Below, piece by piece: positions 41,966 to 52,769 of a stretch of DNA of 64,000 nucleotides. Position numbers and translations under genes: made by a program. Origin of the DNA: Paenibacillus sp. FSL H8-0079. GTDB taxonomy: Bacteria; Bacillota; Bacilli; Paenibacillales; Paenibacillaceae. How positions within the stretch are numbered: position 1 is the first letter of the stretch; each line of letters begins with the position of its first letter. The notes under the pieces are model-generated. The model was not told the DNA's origin, searched no databases, and saw only the letters and a program-made list of their open reading frames with translations. The stretch spans positions 2,666,001 to 2,730,000 of the forward strand of contig NZ_CP150300.1 of the NCBI RefSeq assembly GCF_037991315.1. Direction: 5' to 3'.

Positions 41966-44900
41966 ATGCCACCAATTTCAGTGCCTCAACCGAAAACATT
42001 TGGCCCACTGGGCAACTTGCCGCAATTAAACTTTGATGAGCCGGTGCAATCCCTGGTGAAACTGGCTGAAGAATATGGACCGATCTTTCGTATGGAATAC
42101 CCGGGGCGGAGTGAATTGTATATTTCCGGTCACGAACTGGTCGCTGAGGTAACAGATGAATCCAAATTTGACAAACGTGTGTGGGCACCTCTGGCTAAGG
42201 TTCGTGCTTTTGCAGGAGATGGACTGTTTACGAGTTGGACCGAAGAACCGAATTGGAAAAAAGCCCATAACGTGTTGCTACCAAGCTTCAGTCAACGTGC
42301 CATGCAGGGATACCACAACAAAATGATTGATCTGGCTGTGCAGCTGGTTCAGAAATGGTCACGATTGAACCCGGATGAGACGGTTAACGTTCCAGATGAT
42401 ATGACACGGCTTACGCTCGACACGATTGGACTATGTGGGTTCAACTATCGGTTTAACAGCTTTTATCGGGAAGAACCACATCCATTCATTACGAGCATGG
42501 TTCGTGCGTTGGACGAATCCATGAGTTCATTGCAGCGACTGCGTCTGCAAGACAAGCTGATGATCACCAAAAAGAAACAGTTTGAACAGGATATCCGTTC
42601 GATGTTCTCGCTGGTGGACCACATTATTGCCGAGCGCAAAGAACAGCCACAGGAAGGCGCAGACGATCTGTTGTCTCACATGCTCAGCGGCAAGGACCCG
42701 GAGACGGGAGAAACACTGGATGATGAGAACATCCGTTATCAGATTATTACCTTCCTGATCGCTGGACATGAGACCACAAGTGGACTGTTATCCTTCGCTG
42801 TCTATTATCTGATGAAGAATCCGGATACGCTGGCTAAAGCCCAAGCTGAGGTGGATCAGATTCTGAAAGATCCAGTTCCAACGTACAACCAGGTTCGCAA
42901 TCTGAAGTACGTTCGCATGATTTTGAATGAATCACTGCGGTTATGGCCGACGGCCCCGGCATTTTCCCTGTATGCGAAAGAGGACACGGTACTTGCGGGT
43001 CAATATCCTTTGCAAAAAGGAGACAGCGTCAGTGTGCTTATTCCCAAGCTGCATCGCGACCGCGAAGCATGGGGAGACGACGTAGAGGAATTCCGTCCGG
43101 AACGATTCGAAGATCCGAGCAAAGTGCCGCATGATGCTTACAAACCTTTCGGTAATGGTCAGCGGGCCTGCATTGGTCAGCAGTTTGCACTTCAGGAAGC
43201 AACGCTCGTACTGGGCATGGTGCTCAAGCATTTTGACTTCATAGATCATTCCGATTATCAGTTAAAGGTGAAAGAAACCCTGACGCTCAAACCGGATAAC
43301 TTTACAATTCGTGTACGTGCGCGTGGCGGTCAGCCAGTTATGGCCGTTCCGGGTGTATCGGTCGAAGAACCGACGCCAGTTGCCAAAAGAACAGAGCCGG
43401 ATGCGGCGAATGCCCATCACACACCGATGCTTGTTTTGTACGGTTCTAATCTAGGTACCGCGGAAGGTATTGCACGTGAAATTGCGGATACTGCCAGATA
43501 TCAGGGTTTCCGTAGTGAGGTTGCTGCGCTGGATGATCGCGTTGGCAAACTGCCGAAAGATGGTGCCGTTATTATTGTCAGTGCATCCTATAATGGTCAG
43601 CCGCCAAGTAATGCCAAGATGTTTGTCGAGTGGATCGAACATGCGGATGCCAATGAATTCAAAGGTGTGCGTTTCGCCGTTCTTGGATGCGGTGACCACA
43701 ACTGGGCCAGCACCTATCAGCGTATTCCGCGTTTAATAGATGAACAGTTATCTTCCAGAGGAGCAGAGCGATTATCGCCGCTGGGTGAGTCAGATGCAAG
43801 CGGCGATTTTGAGAAACAGGTGGGGGATTGGACAGAGCAATTATGGCCGGATCTCGCACGAATGATGGGACTGAAATTAAACACAAGTTCCAATAGCGAA
43901 CGTAGCTCACTGTCTGTACAATTTGTCAGCGGACTCGCCGTGACCCCGCTTGCGGGTACGTATGATGCACATGTGGCAGAAGTACTGGAGAACAGGGAGC
44001 TTCATAACGCGGGCAGTGAACGTAGCACACGTCACCTGGAGATCAAATTGCCTGAAGGCATAACCTACAAGGAAGGGGATCATCTGGGCATTCTGCCGCA
44101 GAATCCACCGGAGCTTGTGGAACGTGTACTTCGTCGATACGGATTTACTGGTACGGAGCATCTGGTTCTGGATGCATCCGGTCGGAGTGCCGCTCATCTA
44201 CCGTTGCATCAACCTGTTAACCTGTACGATCTGCTCAGTCATAGCGTTGAGCTTCAGGAGGCGGCAACTCGTGCGCAGCTGAGAGAAATGGCAGCATACA
44301 CAGTATGTCCACCGCACAAGAAAGAGCTTGAAGCGCTGCTTGATGAATCCATGTATATGGATGAAGTGCGGAATAAACGGATATCCATGCTGGACTATCT
44401 GGTGAAATATGAGGCATGTGAACTGCCGTTCGAGCGTTTCCTGGAATTACTGCCTTCATTAAAAGCCAGATATTATTCGATCTCCAGTTCACCACGTGTT
44501 CAGCCCGATCAAGCGAGTATTACGGTTAGTGTTGTGCGTGCCCCGGCATGGAGTGGACAGGGAGAATACAAAGGCATTGCGTCCAACTATCTGGCTAACC
44601 TGAAGTCGGGTGATGAGATTGTCATGTTTACCCGGACACCGGAATCCGGTTTCCAACTGCCGGAGGATGCACAGGTTCCCGTCATCATGGTGGGTCCGGG
44701 TACAGGCGTTGCCCCATTCCGTGGTTTCCTTCAGGCAAGGCATGTTTTGAAGGAACAAGGTCAAGAGGTTGGCGAAGCCCATCTGTACTTTGGATGCCGG
44801 AATCCCGAACATGATTATCTGTACAAAAATGAACTGGAAGCGGCCCAGCAAGAAGGACTTGTAGAGCTTCACACGGCCTTCTCCCGAGTGGATGGGGAAG

Positions 44901-45139
44901 AAAAATGTTATGTACAGCATCTGATGAGAGACGATGCCCGTCATCTGATTCCTTTGCTTGAAGCGGGTGCGCATCTGTATATTTGTGGTGATGGTAGCAA
45001 AATGGCACCTGATGTGGAAGCTACTCTCCAGCAGGCATACACTGATATTCACGGCAAGTCCGCGAAGGAAGCAGAAGATTGGCTTAATCAGCTTCAGCAG
45101 GAAGGTCGTTATGCCAAGGACGTATGGACAGGCATCTGA
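41966..45139 (+). CDS. bifunctional cytochrome P450/NADPH-P450 reductase (CYP102 type)
   Basis: 1057 residues, a self-sufficient fatty-acid hydroxylase like P450 BM3. Heme domain (~1-455): oxygen-activating helix with [17 protein letters not shown] (K helix) and [12 protein letters not shown], with heme ligand Cys402. A short linker leads to the FMN domain (~480-630: [20 protein letters not shown]) and the FAD/NADPH reductase (~660-1057: [34 protein letters not shown]). It uses NADPH and O2 to hydroxylate medium- and long-chain fatty acids near the chain end. ATG 41966 follows AAGGAG; in-frame GTG 41957 overlaps that site. A terminator follows. Confidence 0.96.
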   Translation: MPPISVPQPKTFGPLGNLPQLNFDEPVQSLVKLAEEYGPIFRMEYPGRSELYISGHELVAEVTDESKFDKRVWAPLAKVRAFAGDGLFTSWTEEPNWKKAHNVLLPSFSQRAMQGYHNKMIDLAVQLVQKWSRLNPDETVNVPDDMTRLTLDTIGLCGFNYRFNSFYREEPHPFITSMVRALDESMSSLQRLRLQDKLMITKKKQFEQDIRSMFSLVDHIIAERKEQPQEGADDLLSHMLSGKDPETGETLDDENIRYQIITFLIAGHETTSGLLSFAVYYLMKNPDTLAKAQAEVDQILKDPVPTYNQVRNLKYVRMILNESLRLWPTAPAFSLYAKEDTVLAGQYPLQKGDSVSVLIPKLHRDREAWGDDVEEFRPERFEDPSKVPHDAYKPFGNGQRACIGQQFALQEATLVLGMVLKHFDFIDHSDYQLKVKETLTLKPDNFTIRVRARGGQPVMAVPGVSVEEPTPVAKRTEPDAANAHHTPMLVLYGSNLGTAEGIAREIADTARYQGFRSEVAALDDRVGKLPKDGAVIIVSASYNGQPPSNAKMFVEWIEHADANEFKGVRFAVLGCGDHNWASTYQRIPRLIDEQLSSRGAERLSPLGESDASGDFEKQVGDWTEQLWPDLARMMGLKLNTSSNSERSSLSVQFVSGLAVTPLAGTYDAHVAEVLENRELHNAGSERSTRHLEIKLPEGITYKEGDHLGILPQNPPELVERVLRRYGFTGTEHLVLDASGRSAAHLPLHQPVNLYDLLSHSVELQEAATRAQLREMAAYTVCPPHKKELEALLDESMYMDEVRNKRISMLDYLVKYEACELPFERFLELLPSLKARYYSISSSPRVQPDQASITVSVVRAPAWSGQGEYKGIASNYLANLKSGDEIVMFTRTPESGFQLPEDAQVPVIMVGPGTGVAPFRGFLQARHVLKEQGQEVGEAHLYFGCRNPEHDYLYKNELEAAQQEGLVELHTAFSRVDGEEKCYVQHLMRDDARHLIPLLEAGAHLYICGDGSKMAPDVEATLQQAYTDIHGKSAKEAEDWLNQLQQEGRYAKDVWTGI

Positions 45140-45179
45140 ACTAAACATGTGAAGGATCAGCTTGATCCGTAATTGGCTG

Positions 45180-45220
45180 AGCGGTGAGATACAGAAGCAG
45201 TTCTGTTCTCACCGCTTTTT
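45180..45220 (+). terminator. terminator after the P450 gene
   Basis: AGCGGTGAG and CTCACCGCT are perfect 9-base repeats with an inner GAA/TTC helix, then TTTTT. Confidence 0.92.
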
Positions 45221-45338
45221 GACATAAACTGATTCTTCAGCAGAAGAGTGGGCGCATGGGTTATAATTATATATTGGAAGGGAGCACCCGTATGCAGACA
45301 TTCGGAAACCAGTATAAGGTTTGTGAAAAGAACCAGCT

Positions 45339-45761
45339 TTACTTCCGGCTACAAGGCCGTTTCAGGCTCTTTCTTCCGGCGGTTGGCCGATAGATCGACT
45401 CAACGCTGGAGAGAGGAAATAGAATACGGGAAGGGACTCTGCCTTTTCCCTGGAGTTCAAGATAATCCAATCCCACGCCTACAAGTCTGATATTGTTAAA
45501 TGCATTCCAGGAAGGGAACGTCGTACGGATTCCGACTCTGATGCCTCGCCGTGTTCGAGGAATATCGAATACCCGAATGGAATTCAGGCTGAGTGGAATG
45601 AATAATTGACGGTTTACTTTGATAAACTGCTTTGAATAGACACGACGAATACGTCCCGGTTCCAACCCGGAGAGTGGAGTATTCAGTTCGGCAAGGTGCC
45701 CCTGGAGTTCTGCCAGACGCTGCTGAAGTGTTTTTCCAGTATGGAGATGCTGCCAGCTCAT
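45339..45761 (-). CDS. protein of unknown function, 140 residues
   Basis: Start ATG at 45759-45761 with CGGAGG upstream. Basic protein: an N-terminal helix (LQQRLAELQGHLAELNTPLS), then beta-type sequence (VNRQLFIPLSLNSIRVFDIP, RGIRVGIRTTFPSWNAFNNI) and an Arg/Lys-rich tail. No cysteines in a motif, no membrane segment. I do not recognise a family. The plus-strand ORF overlapping its end is a shadow. It is convergent with the P450 gene. Confidence 0.65.
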   Translation of the reverse strand: MSWQHLHTGKTLQQRLAELQGHLAELNTPLSGLEPGRIRRVYSKQFIKVNRQLFIPLSLNSIRVFDIPRTRRGIRVGIRTTFPSWNAFNNIRLVGVGLDYLELQGKGRVPSRILFPLSSVESIYRPTAGRKSLKRPCSRK

Positions 45762-45884
45762 AAGTATTCCTCCGTTCGCCATTTGTACCTAGTATATGAA
45801 GGAACGGGGTCGGAAGGTGTACGTTTGATAGCCCATGTTCGTTAAGGCTAACGGGGTTTCTTTTATAATAGAGGAGTGATTCAC

Positions 45885-46229
45885 ATGATCGTAGAAATGT
45901 ATAAAGACCTCATTAAGGATGAGCGTGGCAATTATTATATGGCAGTGCAGATCGAGGACAATGAGCTTACGCTCGTTAATGCATTCGTCGAAGCGGCATT
46001 CACGCCTGAACTGATCTACAATGAAGAGTTTCGTACCAAGCATAAAGAGATGGAAGGCGGGTTTGTAGGCAAAATTGCGATGGACCTGTTAAGGCATGAT
46101 GTGGTCATGGGGATGAAGCAAATCGACCGCAAACTGTTGAACTTGTCGGATGTGGAACAGCAGTTCACGGTAAATTATATTGATACGATTGAATTTTATC
46201 GTCATCCGGCGTGGCAACGGAAGGTGTAG
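45885..46229 (+). CDS. protein of unknown function, 114 residues
   Basis: Acidic, without membrane segments. MIVEMYKDLIKDERGNYYMA opens a beta region, and helices follow (MEGGFVGKIAMDLLRHDVVM, MKQIDRKLLNLSDVEQQFTV). ATG 45885 has GAGGAG at 45871-45876; the in-frame GTG 45876 overlaps that site. No family is recognised. It is convergent with the glycosidase operon, separated by a strong bidirectional terminator. Confidence 0.68.
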   Translation: MIVEMYKDLIKDERGNYYMAVQIEDNELTLVNAFVEAAFTPELIYNEEFRTKHKEMEGGFVGKIAMDLLRHDVVMGMKQIDRKLLNLSDVEQQFTVNYIDTIEFYRHPAWQRKV

Positions 46230-46243
46230 AAATAAAGAAAGGG

Positions 46244-46290
46244 AAAAGCGCAAGTGCAGGGGCAGTAAACCTCCGCAACTTGCGCTTTTT
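46244..46290. terminator. bidirectional terminator between convergent units
   Basis: AAAAGCGCAAGT and ACTTGCGCTTTT are perfect 12-base inverted repeats. It ends both the 45885 gene and the minus-strand carbohydrate operon. Confidence 0.92.
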
Positions 46291-46302
46291 GCATACGAAC
46301 AA

Positions 46303-47949
46303 TTAACGATACGTAGGATGGATGATGCCAATATCGCGCTCGGTTCTCAAACTTCCATTAGCATAACGCTGCATTTCATTTCCTTTGATCCGAATCGGAA
46401 TACGCTCTCCTTGATAGAAAAGCTCTCCCTCGACGGTGCGGACGCTCATTCCAATAACGCCTTCCAGATGTCCACTATGATCCGTCACCAGTCGAATCCC
46501 TGACGGGCCGTCCAGATGAACCTTGCCTTCCAGATATACCGTCATGCGATCAGGAGTGTTGACCAATTCATATCTTAGTCCATGGACCTTCCGGCTATAA
46601 GCCGTGTTGCCAGATACGATCTCACCATGATCCATATCGATAGGAAGCAGACCGGTAAACCAGAGCTGATTCGATCCAACAGGCATAATTCCGCATAATC
46701 GCTCCACATAATCGAGAAGACAAAGGATAGTAGGTGAGTAAGTCTCGGTATAACCTTGTTCTCCGGTCCATGGGCTTAGTACCTGACCAAATCGCTTATC
46801 TTTGGATAGAGCGGACAAGATAGGCTGCATTACCCAGGTTAGCTCCACATAACGATGATGATACTCGAATGCGTGTGGTGCCCGAATCAGACTCAGGAAA
46901 TTGGATGCCCCTCCCCAGCTGTTATAGGAGGAAAAGGGATCGAATCTGGGATCATCCATTGAAATCGATGTGAACGGGTATTTAGCGAAAAACTTCCTTG
47001 TATTCAACAGGTACCGACGCAGCATATTATCGAACAATTCACGGTCGCCCACCTCGCAGGCCATTACGCGGAGCAACACATCAGATTGGACTCTGACCAA
47101 TTCGTCATTGCGATCCCGATCATAGAAGAACATATCCTGTTCGTCGTAACAATAACGGAAGAGACTTTCCAGGCTGGACTCGGCTTTTGCTTTCCAATCC
47201 GTTCCGGATTCTCCAAGCTCCTCAGCCATACGGGACAGATACATGCGCTGACAATAGATATTAGCGGTCAGATCTGGTGCCAGAAACGGCAGAATCGGAG
47301 AATCCGGGTGATAGGCAGAAGCATCATTCATGTAAGGTGTATCCGGAACATGCCAGAATCGGGGAGATAAGTCATGTCCGGTATCAAACGTACTGAAGGC
47401 TTCTACACAGCCGGTTCCTCGAGTATTACGGTTGCGTGCAATCCACTCATCGTAACGAACCATGGCCTTATACATCGTATTGAGGAAAGACGAGTGCTTG
47501 CCATGAAGCTGATAGTGGTTCCACACACTGCGTGCCAGTGGAGTGACCAACTGGATTTGCCGGAAAGAGGGTCCGTTTGCCGTGAGTTTATACGGAAGCA
47601 ATCCATCATCTCTTTGCTGCTCGGCAAATGCGAGGTACGTTGTTTCGGACACGGAAGGCAGCAGGCGAGACAGCAGCTCCGCATTGATGGTACCTGTGCT
47701 CTCTAACCAACATCCCAGATAGATGCCACCTTCTTGTAAAATGGGATCGCTGTCTCCTAGGGGCAGGATGCAAGCAAGCAATTTTTCCACTGCCGCATAA
47801 TACGTAGCTTCCATTTGACCGCCCGATGCCGCAAACCGGATACCCGACGCATGCCATTCCTGTAATAACTGCTGATCTTCCGGTTTAACTGGCTGAACTT
47901 GATCCATTATCGAAATGTTGCGTAGCCGATTCAGTATCTCTTCTGTCAT
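46303..47949 (-). CDS. (alpha/alpha)6-type glycosidase, MGH1/GH63-like, last gene of the carbohydrate operon
   Basis: 548 residues, no signal peptide, so it acts on imported sugar. The central part has the features of the six-hairpin glycosidases: LGCWLESTGT, DDGLLPYKLT, a long helical region, FDPFSSYNSWGGASNFLSLI and SPWTGEQGYTETYSPTIL, followed by a small C-terminal beta domain. The closest pattern I recognise is the MGH1-like (mannosylglycerate hydrolase/trehalase-like) domain; the substrate is not inferable. AAGGAGG precedes the ATG. It lies 23 bases after the binding-protein gene in an operon started by a YesM/YesN pair. Confidence 0.68.
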   Translation of the reverse strand: MTEEILNRLRNISIMDQVQPVKPEDQQLLQEWHASGIRFAASGGQMEATYYAAVEKLLACILPLGDSDPILQEGGIYLGCWLESTGTINAELLSRLLPSVSETTYLAFAEQQRDDGLLPYKLTANGPSFRQIQLVTPLARSVWNHYQLHGKHSSFLNTMYKAMVRYDEWIARNRNTRGTGCVEAFSTFDTGHDLSPRFWHVPDTPYMNDASAYHPDSPILPFLAPDLTANIYCQRMYLSRMAEELGESGTDWKAKAESSLESLFRYCYDEQDMFFYDRDRNDELVRVQSDVLLRVMACEVGDRELFDNMLRRYLLNTRKFFAKYPFTSISMDDPRFDPFSSYNSWGGASNFLSLIRAPHAFEYHHRYVELTWVMQPILSALSKDKRFGQVLSPWTGEQGYTETYSPTILCLLDYVERLCGIMPVGSNQLWFTGLLPIDMDHGEIVSGNTAYSRKVHGLRYELVNTPDRMTVYLEGKVHLDGPSGIRLVTDHSGHLEGVIGMSVRTVEGELFYQGERIPIRIKGNEMQRYANGSLRTERDIGIIHPTYR

Positions 47950-47972
47950 TTGTTCCTCCTTGTAACGTCTGC

Positions 47973-49298
47973 TTATTGATTCGATTCAAAGATCCGAACG
48001 GTACCGTTATAGAAGTCGGAGACAGCTTGCTCCACACTTTTTCGTCCAAATCCGATCTCCTGATTCGTCGTCTGAGCTAACTTGGAGAACTCTGCAAATC
48101 CCGGAGGATTGTAACTTACGTCAAAAGGTTCAGTCTTCGTAGCTTCGGAGACAAGGCTCGTATAGTTATAGACAATCTCCTCCACAGGGCCTGCACCTTC
48201 CTGAAGAAGATTTCGATTGGCTTCCGTAACGGGCACCCCGCGGTCATTACCGAGGATTTTGGCTGCTTCAGGATCATGAATCCAGAAGTTCATCAACGTC
48301 GCCACTTCCTTCGGGTGTTTCGTATTGGCATAACCTGATAATCCCTGACTGGATTCAAATACAACTCCCGTTCCCTTAGGGCCACGTGGTACAGGGAGAA
48401 GAACTAACGGGTCTTCCGTCAAGCTCTGGAACGCAGCCAGCTGGTTGGAGGGCAGGAGGGTCATGGCTGCTTTACCTGTGATCAACAGGGACTTACTGGT
48501 GTCATCATGCGGGTTGGATACCTGCAATTCCGGTGTAACTACACCGCCGGATGCCGAAGTCTTTTCCCAATACTGGAACCATTCCAGAATATCTTCCTTG
48601 GCGAATCCGAGTGTGCCGTTTTTCATGTCATACAGCTGTTTACCCCGTTGTTTTAGATAAATATCCATTCCGTCGACGGTAAAATTGTACGTTCCATAGA
48701 AGCCGTCTCCGAGCTTGTCGGACAACTCCTTGCTAATGGCGGCATAGTCCGCCCAGTCCCAATCTGAAGCTGGCAAAGGCACGCCGGCTTTCTCGAAGAG
48801 TGCCTGATTCACAACAATTCCCCGTGCGTTCGCACCGGCAGAGATATGTTGCAGCTTCCCGTCGAGACGTCCGTATTCGATCATGGTTTCATCCATACCG
48901 TCCAGATTCAGTTCGTTGCCTACATACGGGTCCAGATTAAGTAGGACATCTTTTTTGGCATAGTCCACGACATTTCCACCAAGGAAAAAGACATCTGGTG
49001 CTGTGCCTGATGCCAACTGTGTATTCAGTTTGTCGAAATATCCGGAGGAGGGTGCAAATTCACCTACAATTTTAATATCCGGATGTTTTGCCTGAAAGAT
49101 CTTCAAGGCTTCATTCGTAATATCTGCCCGTTTCTGGTCACCCCACCACATGATGCGCAGTTCGACCTGTCCGCCCTCGGTAGTTCCATTATCATTACCA
49201 TTGCTTGCGTCATTAGCACCCGTATGGTCTGTTCCGGAGCAAGCGGTTACGAATAACAAGAGTGAAGTGATCATACCGATCATGAAGCGTTTGAACAT
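47973..49298 (-). CDS. carbohydrate ABC transporter substrate-binding lipoprotein
   Basis: 441 residues. Signal MFKRFMIGMITSLLLFVTAC gives the lipobox Cys at residue 20. The mature domain has the extracellular solute-binding family 1 pattern: ELRIMWWGDQKRADITNEAL, FAPSSGYFDKLNTQLASGTA, PDVFFLGG, and SQGLSGYANTKHPKEVATLM. It captures a sugar outside the membrane and hands it to the two permeases encoded just upstream. The ATPase is not in the operon; Paenibacillus often uses a shared MsmX-type ATPase. GGGGGAT precedes the start. Confidence 0.93.
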   Translation of the reverse strand: MFKRFMIGMITSLLLFVTACSGTDHTGANDASNGNDNGTTEGGQVELRIMWWGDQKRADITNEALKIFQAKHPDIKIVGEFAPSSGYFDKLNTQLASGTAPDVFFLGGNVVDYAKKDVLLNLDPYVGNELNLDGMDETMIEYGRLDGKLQHISAGANARGIVVNQALFEKAGVPLPASDWDWADYAAISKELSDKLGDGFYGTYNFTVDGMDIYLKQRGKQLYDMKNGTLGFAKEDILEWFQYWEKTSASGGVVTPELQVSNPHDDTSKSLLITGKAAMTLLPSNQLAAFQSLTEDPLVLLPVPRGPKGTGVVFESSQGLSGYANTKHPKEVATLMNFWIHDPEAAKILGNDRGVPVTEANRNLLQEGAGPVEEIVYNYTSLVSEATKTEPFDVSYNPPGFAEFSKLAQTTNQEIGFGRKSVEQAVSDFYNGTVRIFESNQ

Positions 49299-49337
49299 GG
49301 TAAATCCCCCTGTCTGTGGATAATGAGAAACGTGTTG

Positions 49338-50177
49338 TTACTTCAGACCTGTCGTCGCAATGCCCTCAAGGAAATATCGCTGAAACAGTAAAAAGATGAT
49401 GGTCACGGGAAGCAGTGACAGGGTGGACATGGCGAGCAAAGCGCCCCAATCGGATTGTCCTGATGGATCGAAGAGAGACCGAATGCCCAGCTGCACGGTG
49501 AACAGATCAATTTTGCTCAGATAGATCATCTGGCTGAAAAAATCATCCCAGCTCCACAGGAAGGTGAAGATCGCGGTTGTAATCAGTGCTGGAACGAGCA
49601 GTGGCACTACGATTCGGAAAAAGATCTGTGATTGCCCGCAACCGTCAATGGTTGCACTCTCGTCCAGCTCCCGCGGTATACCGCGTATGAATTGAACCAT
49701 GAGCAAGATGAAGAAGGAATCCTGCGCGAGCCACTTGGGCAGAATCAGCGGGAAATACGTATTAATCCATTGAAGCTCATTATAGAGAATGTACTGGGGA
49801 ACCAGAGTAACATGGTAAGGCAACATAATCGTGATCAACATCATGCTGAACCACAGGCCTTTGAATCTGAACTTCAATCTGGAGAAGGCGAAGGCTGCAA
49901 GGGAACAGGAGATCACATTGCCCAGCACACTCATGACCGAGATCAGCACGGAGTTGCCGAAGAAACGGCCGAAGGAGATGCCCTGGAGACCTTTCCAGCC
50001 ATTAATATAGTGCTCCAGCGTGAAGCTGGTTGGGAAAAGACTGCCACTGGTGAAGATGAGATGGTTCGGTTTAAACGAACTGAGAATCAACCATAGTACT
50101 GGATATAACATCAGCAGACCGAGGAGTATAATGGCGGCATGCCTCCCGGCCTGAACCAGTTGTCGTTTGATTGGCAT
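49338..50177 (-). CDS. carbohydrate ABC transporter permease (MalG type)
   Basis: 279 residues with six membrane helices. RELDESATIDGCGQSQIFFR is the EAA loop that docks the ATPase; the first helix is AAIILLGLLMLYPVLWLIL. MalG-type permeases pair with MalF types. The start at ATG 50175-50177 has GGGGAGG at the right distance, while the ATG two codons earlier is too close. It starts 5 bases after the stop of the MalF-type gene and is followed 39 bases later by the binding protein. Confidence 0.93.
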   Translation of the reverse strand: MPIKRQLVQAGRHAAIILLGLLMLYPVLWLILSSFKPNHLIFTSGSLFPTSFTLEHYINGWKGLQGISFGRFFGNSVLISVMSVLGNVISCSLAAFAFSRLKFRFKGLWFSMMLITIMLPYHVTLVPQYILYNELQWINTYFPLILPKWLAQDSFFILLMVQFIRGIPRELDESATIDGCGQSQIFFRIVVPLLVPALITTAIFTFLWSWDDFFSQMIYLSKIDLFTVQLGIRSLFDPSGQSDWGALLAMSTLSLLPVTIIFLLFQRYFLEGIATTGLK

Positions 50178-50182
50178 ATGCA

Positions 50183-51097
50183 TTACCTCCCCTCCTGATT
50201 ATCCCCGTAGAACACCCAAAATCGGGATGTGACAAAGACGATTGCGGTAAATACTCCGATAATGACCAACATGATCCATGCCAGAGCCGAAGCATAACCC
50301 ATATCAAAGAACGAGAAACCTTTCAGATACAGATACAAGGTATAGAACATCGTTGCATCGAGTGGACCCCCGCGGCCATCCCCGATCACATAAGCTGGTG
50401 TAAACGCCTGGAATGAATTGATCATGCTCATGATCAGGTTAAAAAAGATAACGGGGGAGAGCATGGGCAGGGTAATTCCAAAAAATTGACGTATCTTGCC
50501 CGCTCCATCGACATCGGAAGCTTCATATAAGTCTGCCGGGATCTGTTTCAGACCCGCAAGAAAGATGACCATGGCAGACCCGAATTGCCACACGGATAGT
50601 GTAATGATGGTATAGACTACATAATCCGGATGCGCAATCCAGGATGGTCCCGAGATACCAAACCAGCTTAAAAACTGATTGACCAATCCATTCCCCTCAA
50701 AAAGTTGCCGCCAGACGATTGCAATCGCGACGCTGCCACCCAAGAGGGAAGGGATGTAATATACGGTCCGGTAGATGCCGAGGGCTCGAATTCCTTTGTT
50801 CAGCGCCATTGCCACCAATAGGGCGAAGGCGAGCCTTAGTGGAACGGATAGAAAGACATAATAAAACGTCAGCCCAAGGGACCTGCGAAAGGTATCGTCC
50901 TCGGTAAAGATGTGAACATAGTTGCTGAGTCCAGTCCAAGTCGGTGATGACAGTAGATTGAATTTGGTCATGGATAAGTATAGGGACGCAACCATCGGTC
51001 CCAGTGTCAGACAGAAGAGTCCGATCAGCCAGGGCAGAAGAAACAAGTAGGCTGTGGTATTGTGCTGACCGTATAAGGGCTTGGTCTGTTTTTTCAT
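50183..51097 (-). CDS. carbohydrate ABC transporter permease (MalF type)
   Basis: 304 residues from the ATG at 51095-51097 (AAGGGAGG upstream). Six helices: AYLFLLPWLIGLFCLTLGPM near the start, and LYEASDVDGAGKIRQFFGIT is the EAA loop. The longer in-frame start at 51229 overlaps the regulator gene and adds a hydrophilic stretch without family support. It heads the transporter half of the operon, 115 bases after the response regulator gene. Confidence 0.92.
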   Translation of the reverse strand: MKKQTKPLYGQHNTTAYLFLLPWLIGLFCLTLGPMVASLYLSMTKFNLLSSPTWTGLSNYVHIFTEDDTFRRSLGLTFYYVFLSVPLRLAFALLVAMALNKGIRALGIYRTVYYIPSLLGGSVAIAIVWRQLFEGNGLVNQFLSWFGISGPSWIAHPDYVVYTIITLSVWQFGSAMVIFLAGLKQIPADLYEASDVDGAGKIRQFFGITLPMLSPVIFFNLIMSMINSFQAFTPAYVIGDGRGGPLDATMFYTLYLYLKGFSFFDMGYASALAWIMLVIIGVFTAIVFVTSRFWVFYGDNQEGR

Positions 51098-51212
51098 ATG
51101 TGCCTCCCTTCTGAATGGGTAAGAATAATGGTCACCAGTTATGAATCCGCTTACAACATACGGCGTTCTCTTGGTAACCACATCATACCGGGGAAGGGGA
51201 TCAGCTTGAATC

Positions 51213-52769
51213 TCATTTCTTCGGATCATGACTATCGATTTTTTCGGAATGCAGCAAGCGATAGTCTGATGGACTCATGTTGAACATTCTTTTGAATTTC
51301 GAGCTGAAATAACTTGGCGAACTGAAGCCGGTCAGTTCTGTAATATCCCACACGGTTAATTGGGTTTCCTTCAGCAGTTGCAAGGCGTGTTTCATCCGAA
51401 CGCCCGTCACATACTGAATAAAAGAGGTACCTGCCCCTTCCTTAAACAATTCGGAGAAATAGGTAGGATAATAGTTAAATCGTTCAGCGAGCAACGTCAA
51501 CGTTAGCTCCTGCATGTAGTTCTCCTCGATATATCGTTTGGCTAACTCTATAATCGTCCCATCCCCATCTTCTGAAGGAAGTTGTCTACTCAGGAAATCT
51601 TGAGCCCATTGCATTAATAAGCGTTCTGCTTGATCTGGCGTCTTGAGCCACAGTATCCATTCCGGGGTCATCGGAAAATCCATCAACAGTGAAATTTGAA
51701 AAATACCTCGTGTCATTCGGGATGGAGAGAGCTGGAATGCTTCGTGAAGTTCCTTGCGGATCAGGCTGCGGAAGGAGTCCAGTTCCCCTCGGATGAGGCA
51801 ACGATGTAGCGTTCGGGTAGTTTCCTCAGGCAGTAATGGACTATAATCTGTTCCTGCCTGAGGATTCGGAGTGTTGCCAGCCCGTTCAGCTGAATTCCAA
51901 GCCAGAAGGGAATGGATGTAACCTTCTTTCCAATGCTCAAGTCCAGAACCAGAAAGTCCCACCCCAATCTTGAGTTTCATGGAAAAAACAGATGCCGTAT
52001 GTCCCGTGAGCTGTTGGATGAATTCGTACTGCATACCGTCTTGTACCATGAAATGCATGATGCCTGCGTGTGCTGAATCATGAAAAACCTGGACATTGTC
52101 TGAATCAGACTGGGCGATTTCGTAACATACCAGCTCAAAAGGGAGATGCATCTGCTCGTGTGAGCGATCTTTTCGAATATTCTGCTTGTCTGATTGACTT
52201 ATACTCGCGGTGATGAAACAGACCTTCTGATCCTGCCATGATTCGAGATGGAACAACCGGAGTCGTTCTGGCAGTGAGGAAGGCGGAAGACGATTGCCTC
52301 TGACGAGATCAAGAAGGAAACGTCCCTTCATTTCCCGGTAATACTGAGAGAGGCGCCATTGCAGTAATTCGGAATCACCTCGTACTTTACGTTGATCATC
52401 CAGATCCGCTTTGATTTTGCATAATGTCGCTTTCAGTTCATCCCGGGTTACAGGCTTCAGTAAATAATCCATGACCTGGCTGCGGACACCCGCTCTGGCA
52501 TATTGAAAATCTTCATAACCCGTGATTATGACAATCTGGATAGAAGAATTATAACTGCGGCAAACATCCAGTAATCGGACACCGTCCATAACAGGCATGT
52601 TCATATCGGTAATCAGCAGGTCGAAATGTTCAGATTTCAAAAGTTCGTCCGCTTCAATCCCGTTAGATGCTTCCCCTGTTATAACAAAGCCCATGCCGTG
52701 CCAATCGACTTTCAATTTTAATCCTTCGCGAACTTCGAATTCGTCATCTGCGATTAATACGTTGTACAT
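51213..52769 (-). CDS. YesN-type response regulator with AraC DNA-binding domain
   Basis: 518 residues. The receiver domain (VLIADDEFEVREGL; phospho-acceptor Asp55 in LLITDMNMPVMDG; LLKPVTRDEL) is followed by a ~250-residue middle region and an AraC helix-turn-helix (LTLTLLAERFNYYPTYFSEL and LTGFSSPSYFSSKFKRMFNM). It should activate the transporter/glycosidase genes on receipt of phosphate from the adjacent YesM-type kinase. The second of two tandem ATGs (52769) fits AGGAGG better. Its start overlaps the kinase gene by 26 bases. Confidence 0.93.
   Translation of the reverse strand: MYNVLIADDEFEVREGLKLKVDWHGMGFVITGEASNGIEADELLKSEHFDLLITDMNMPVMDGVRLLDVCRSYNSSIQIVIITGYEDFQYARAGVRSQVMDYLLKPVTRDELKATLCKIKADLDDQRKVRGDSELLQWRLSQYYREMKGRFLLDLVRGNRLPPSSLPERLRLFHLESWQDQKVCFITASISQSDKQNIRKDRSHEQMHLPFELVCYEIAQSDSDNVQVFHDSAHAGIMHFMVQDGMQYEFIQQLTGHTASVFSMKLKIGVGLSGSGLEHWKEGYIHSLLAWNSAERAGNTPNPQAGTDYSPLLPEETTRTLHRCLIRGELDSFRSLIRKELHEAFQLSPSRMTRGIFQISLLMDFPMTPEWILWLKTPDQAERLLMQWAQDFLSRQLPSEDGDGTIIELAKRYIEENYMQELTLTLLAERFNYYPTYFSELFKEGAGTSFIQYVTGVRMKHALQLLKETQLTVWDITELTGFSSPSYFSSKFKRMFNMSPSDYRLLHSEKIDSHDPKK

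Noticed and set aside
44489..45148. 219-codon minus-strand open frame
   Set aside because: Antisense to the reductase domain of the P450 gene.
45248..45490. 80-codon plus-strand open frame
   Set aside because: Overlaps the end of the better-supported minus-strand gene at 45339-45761.
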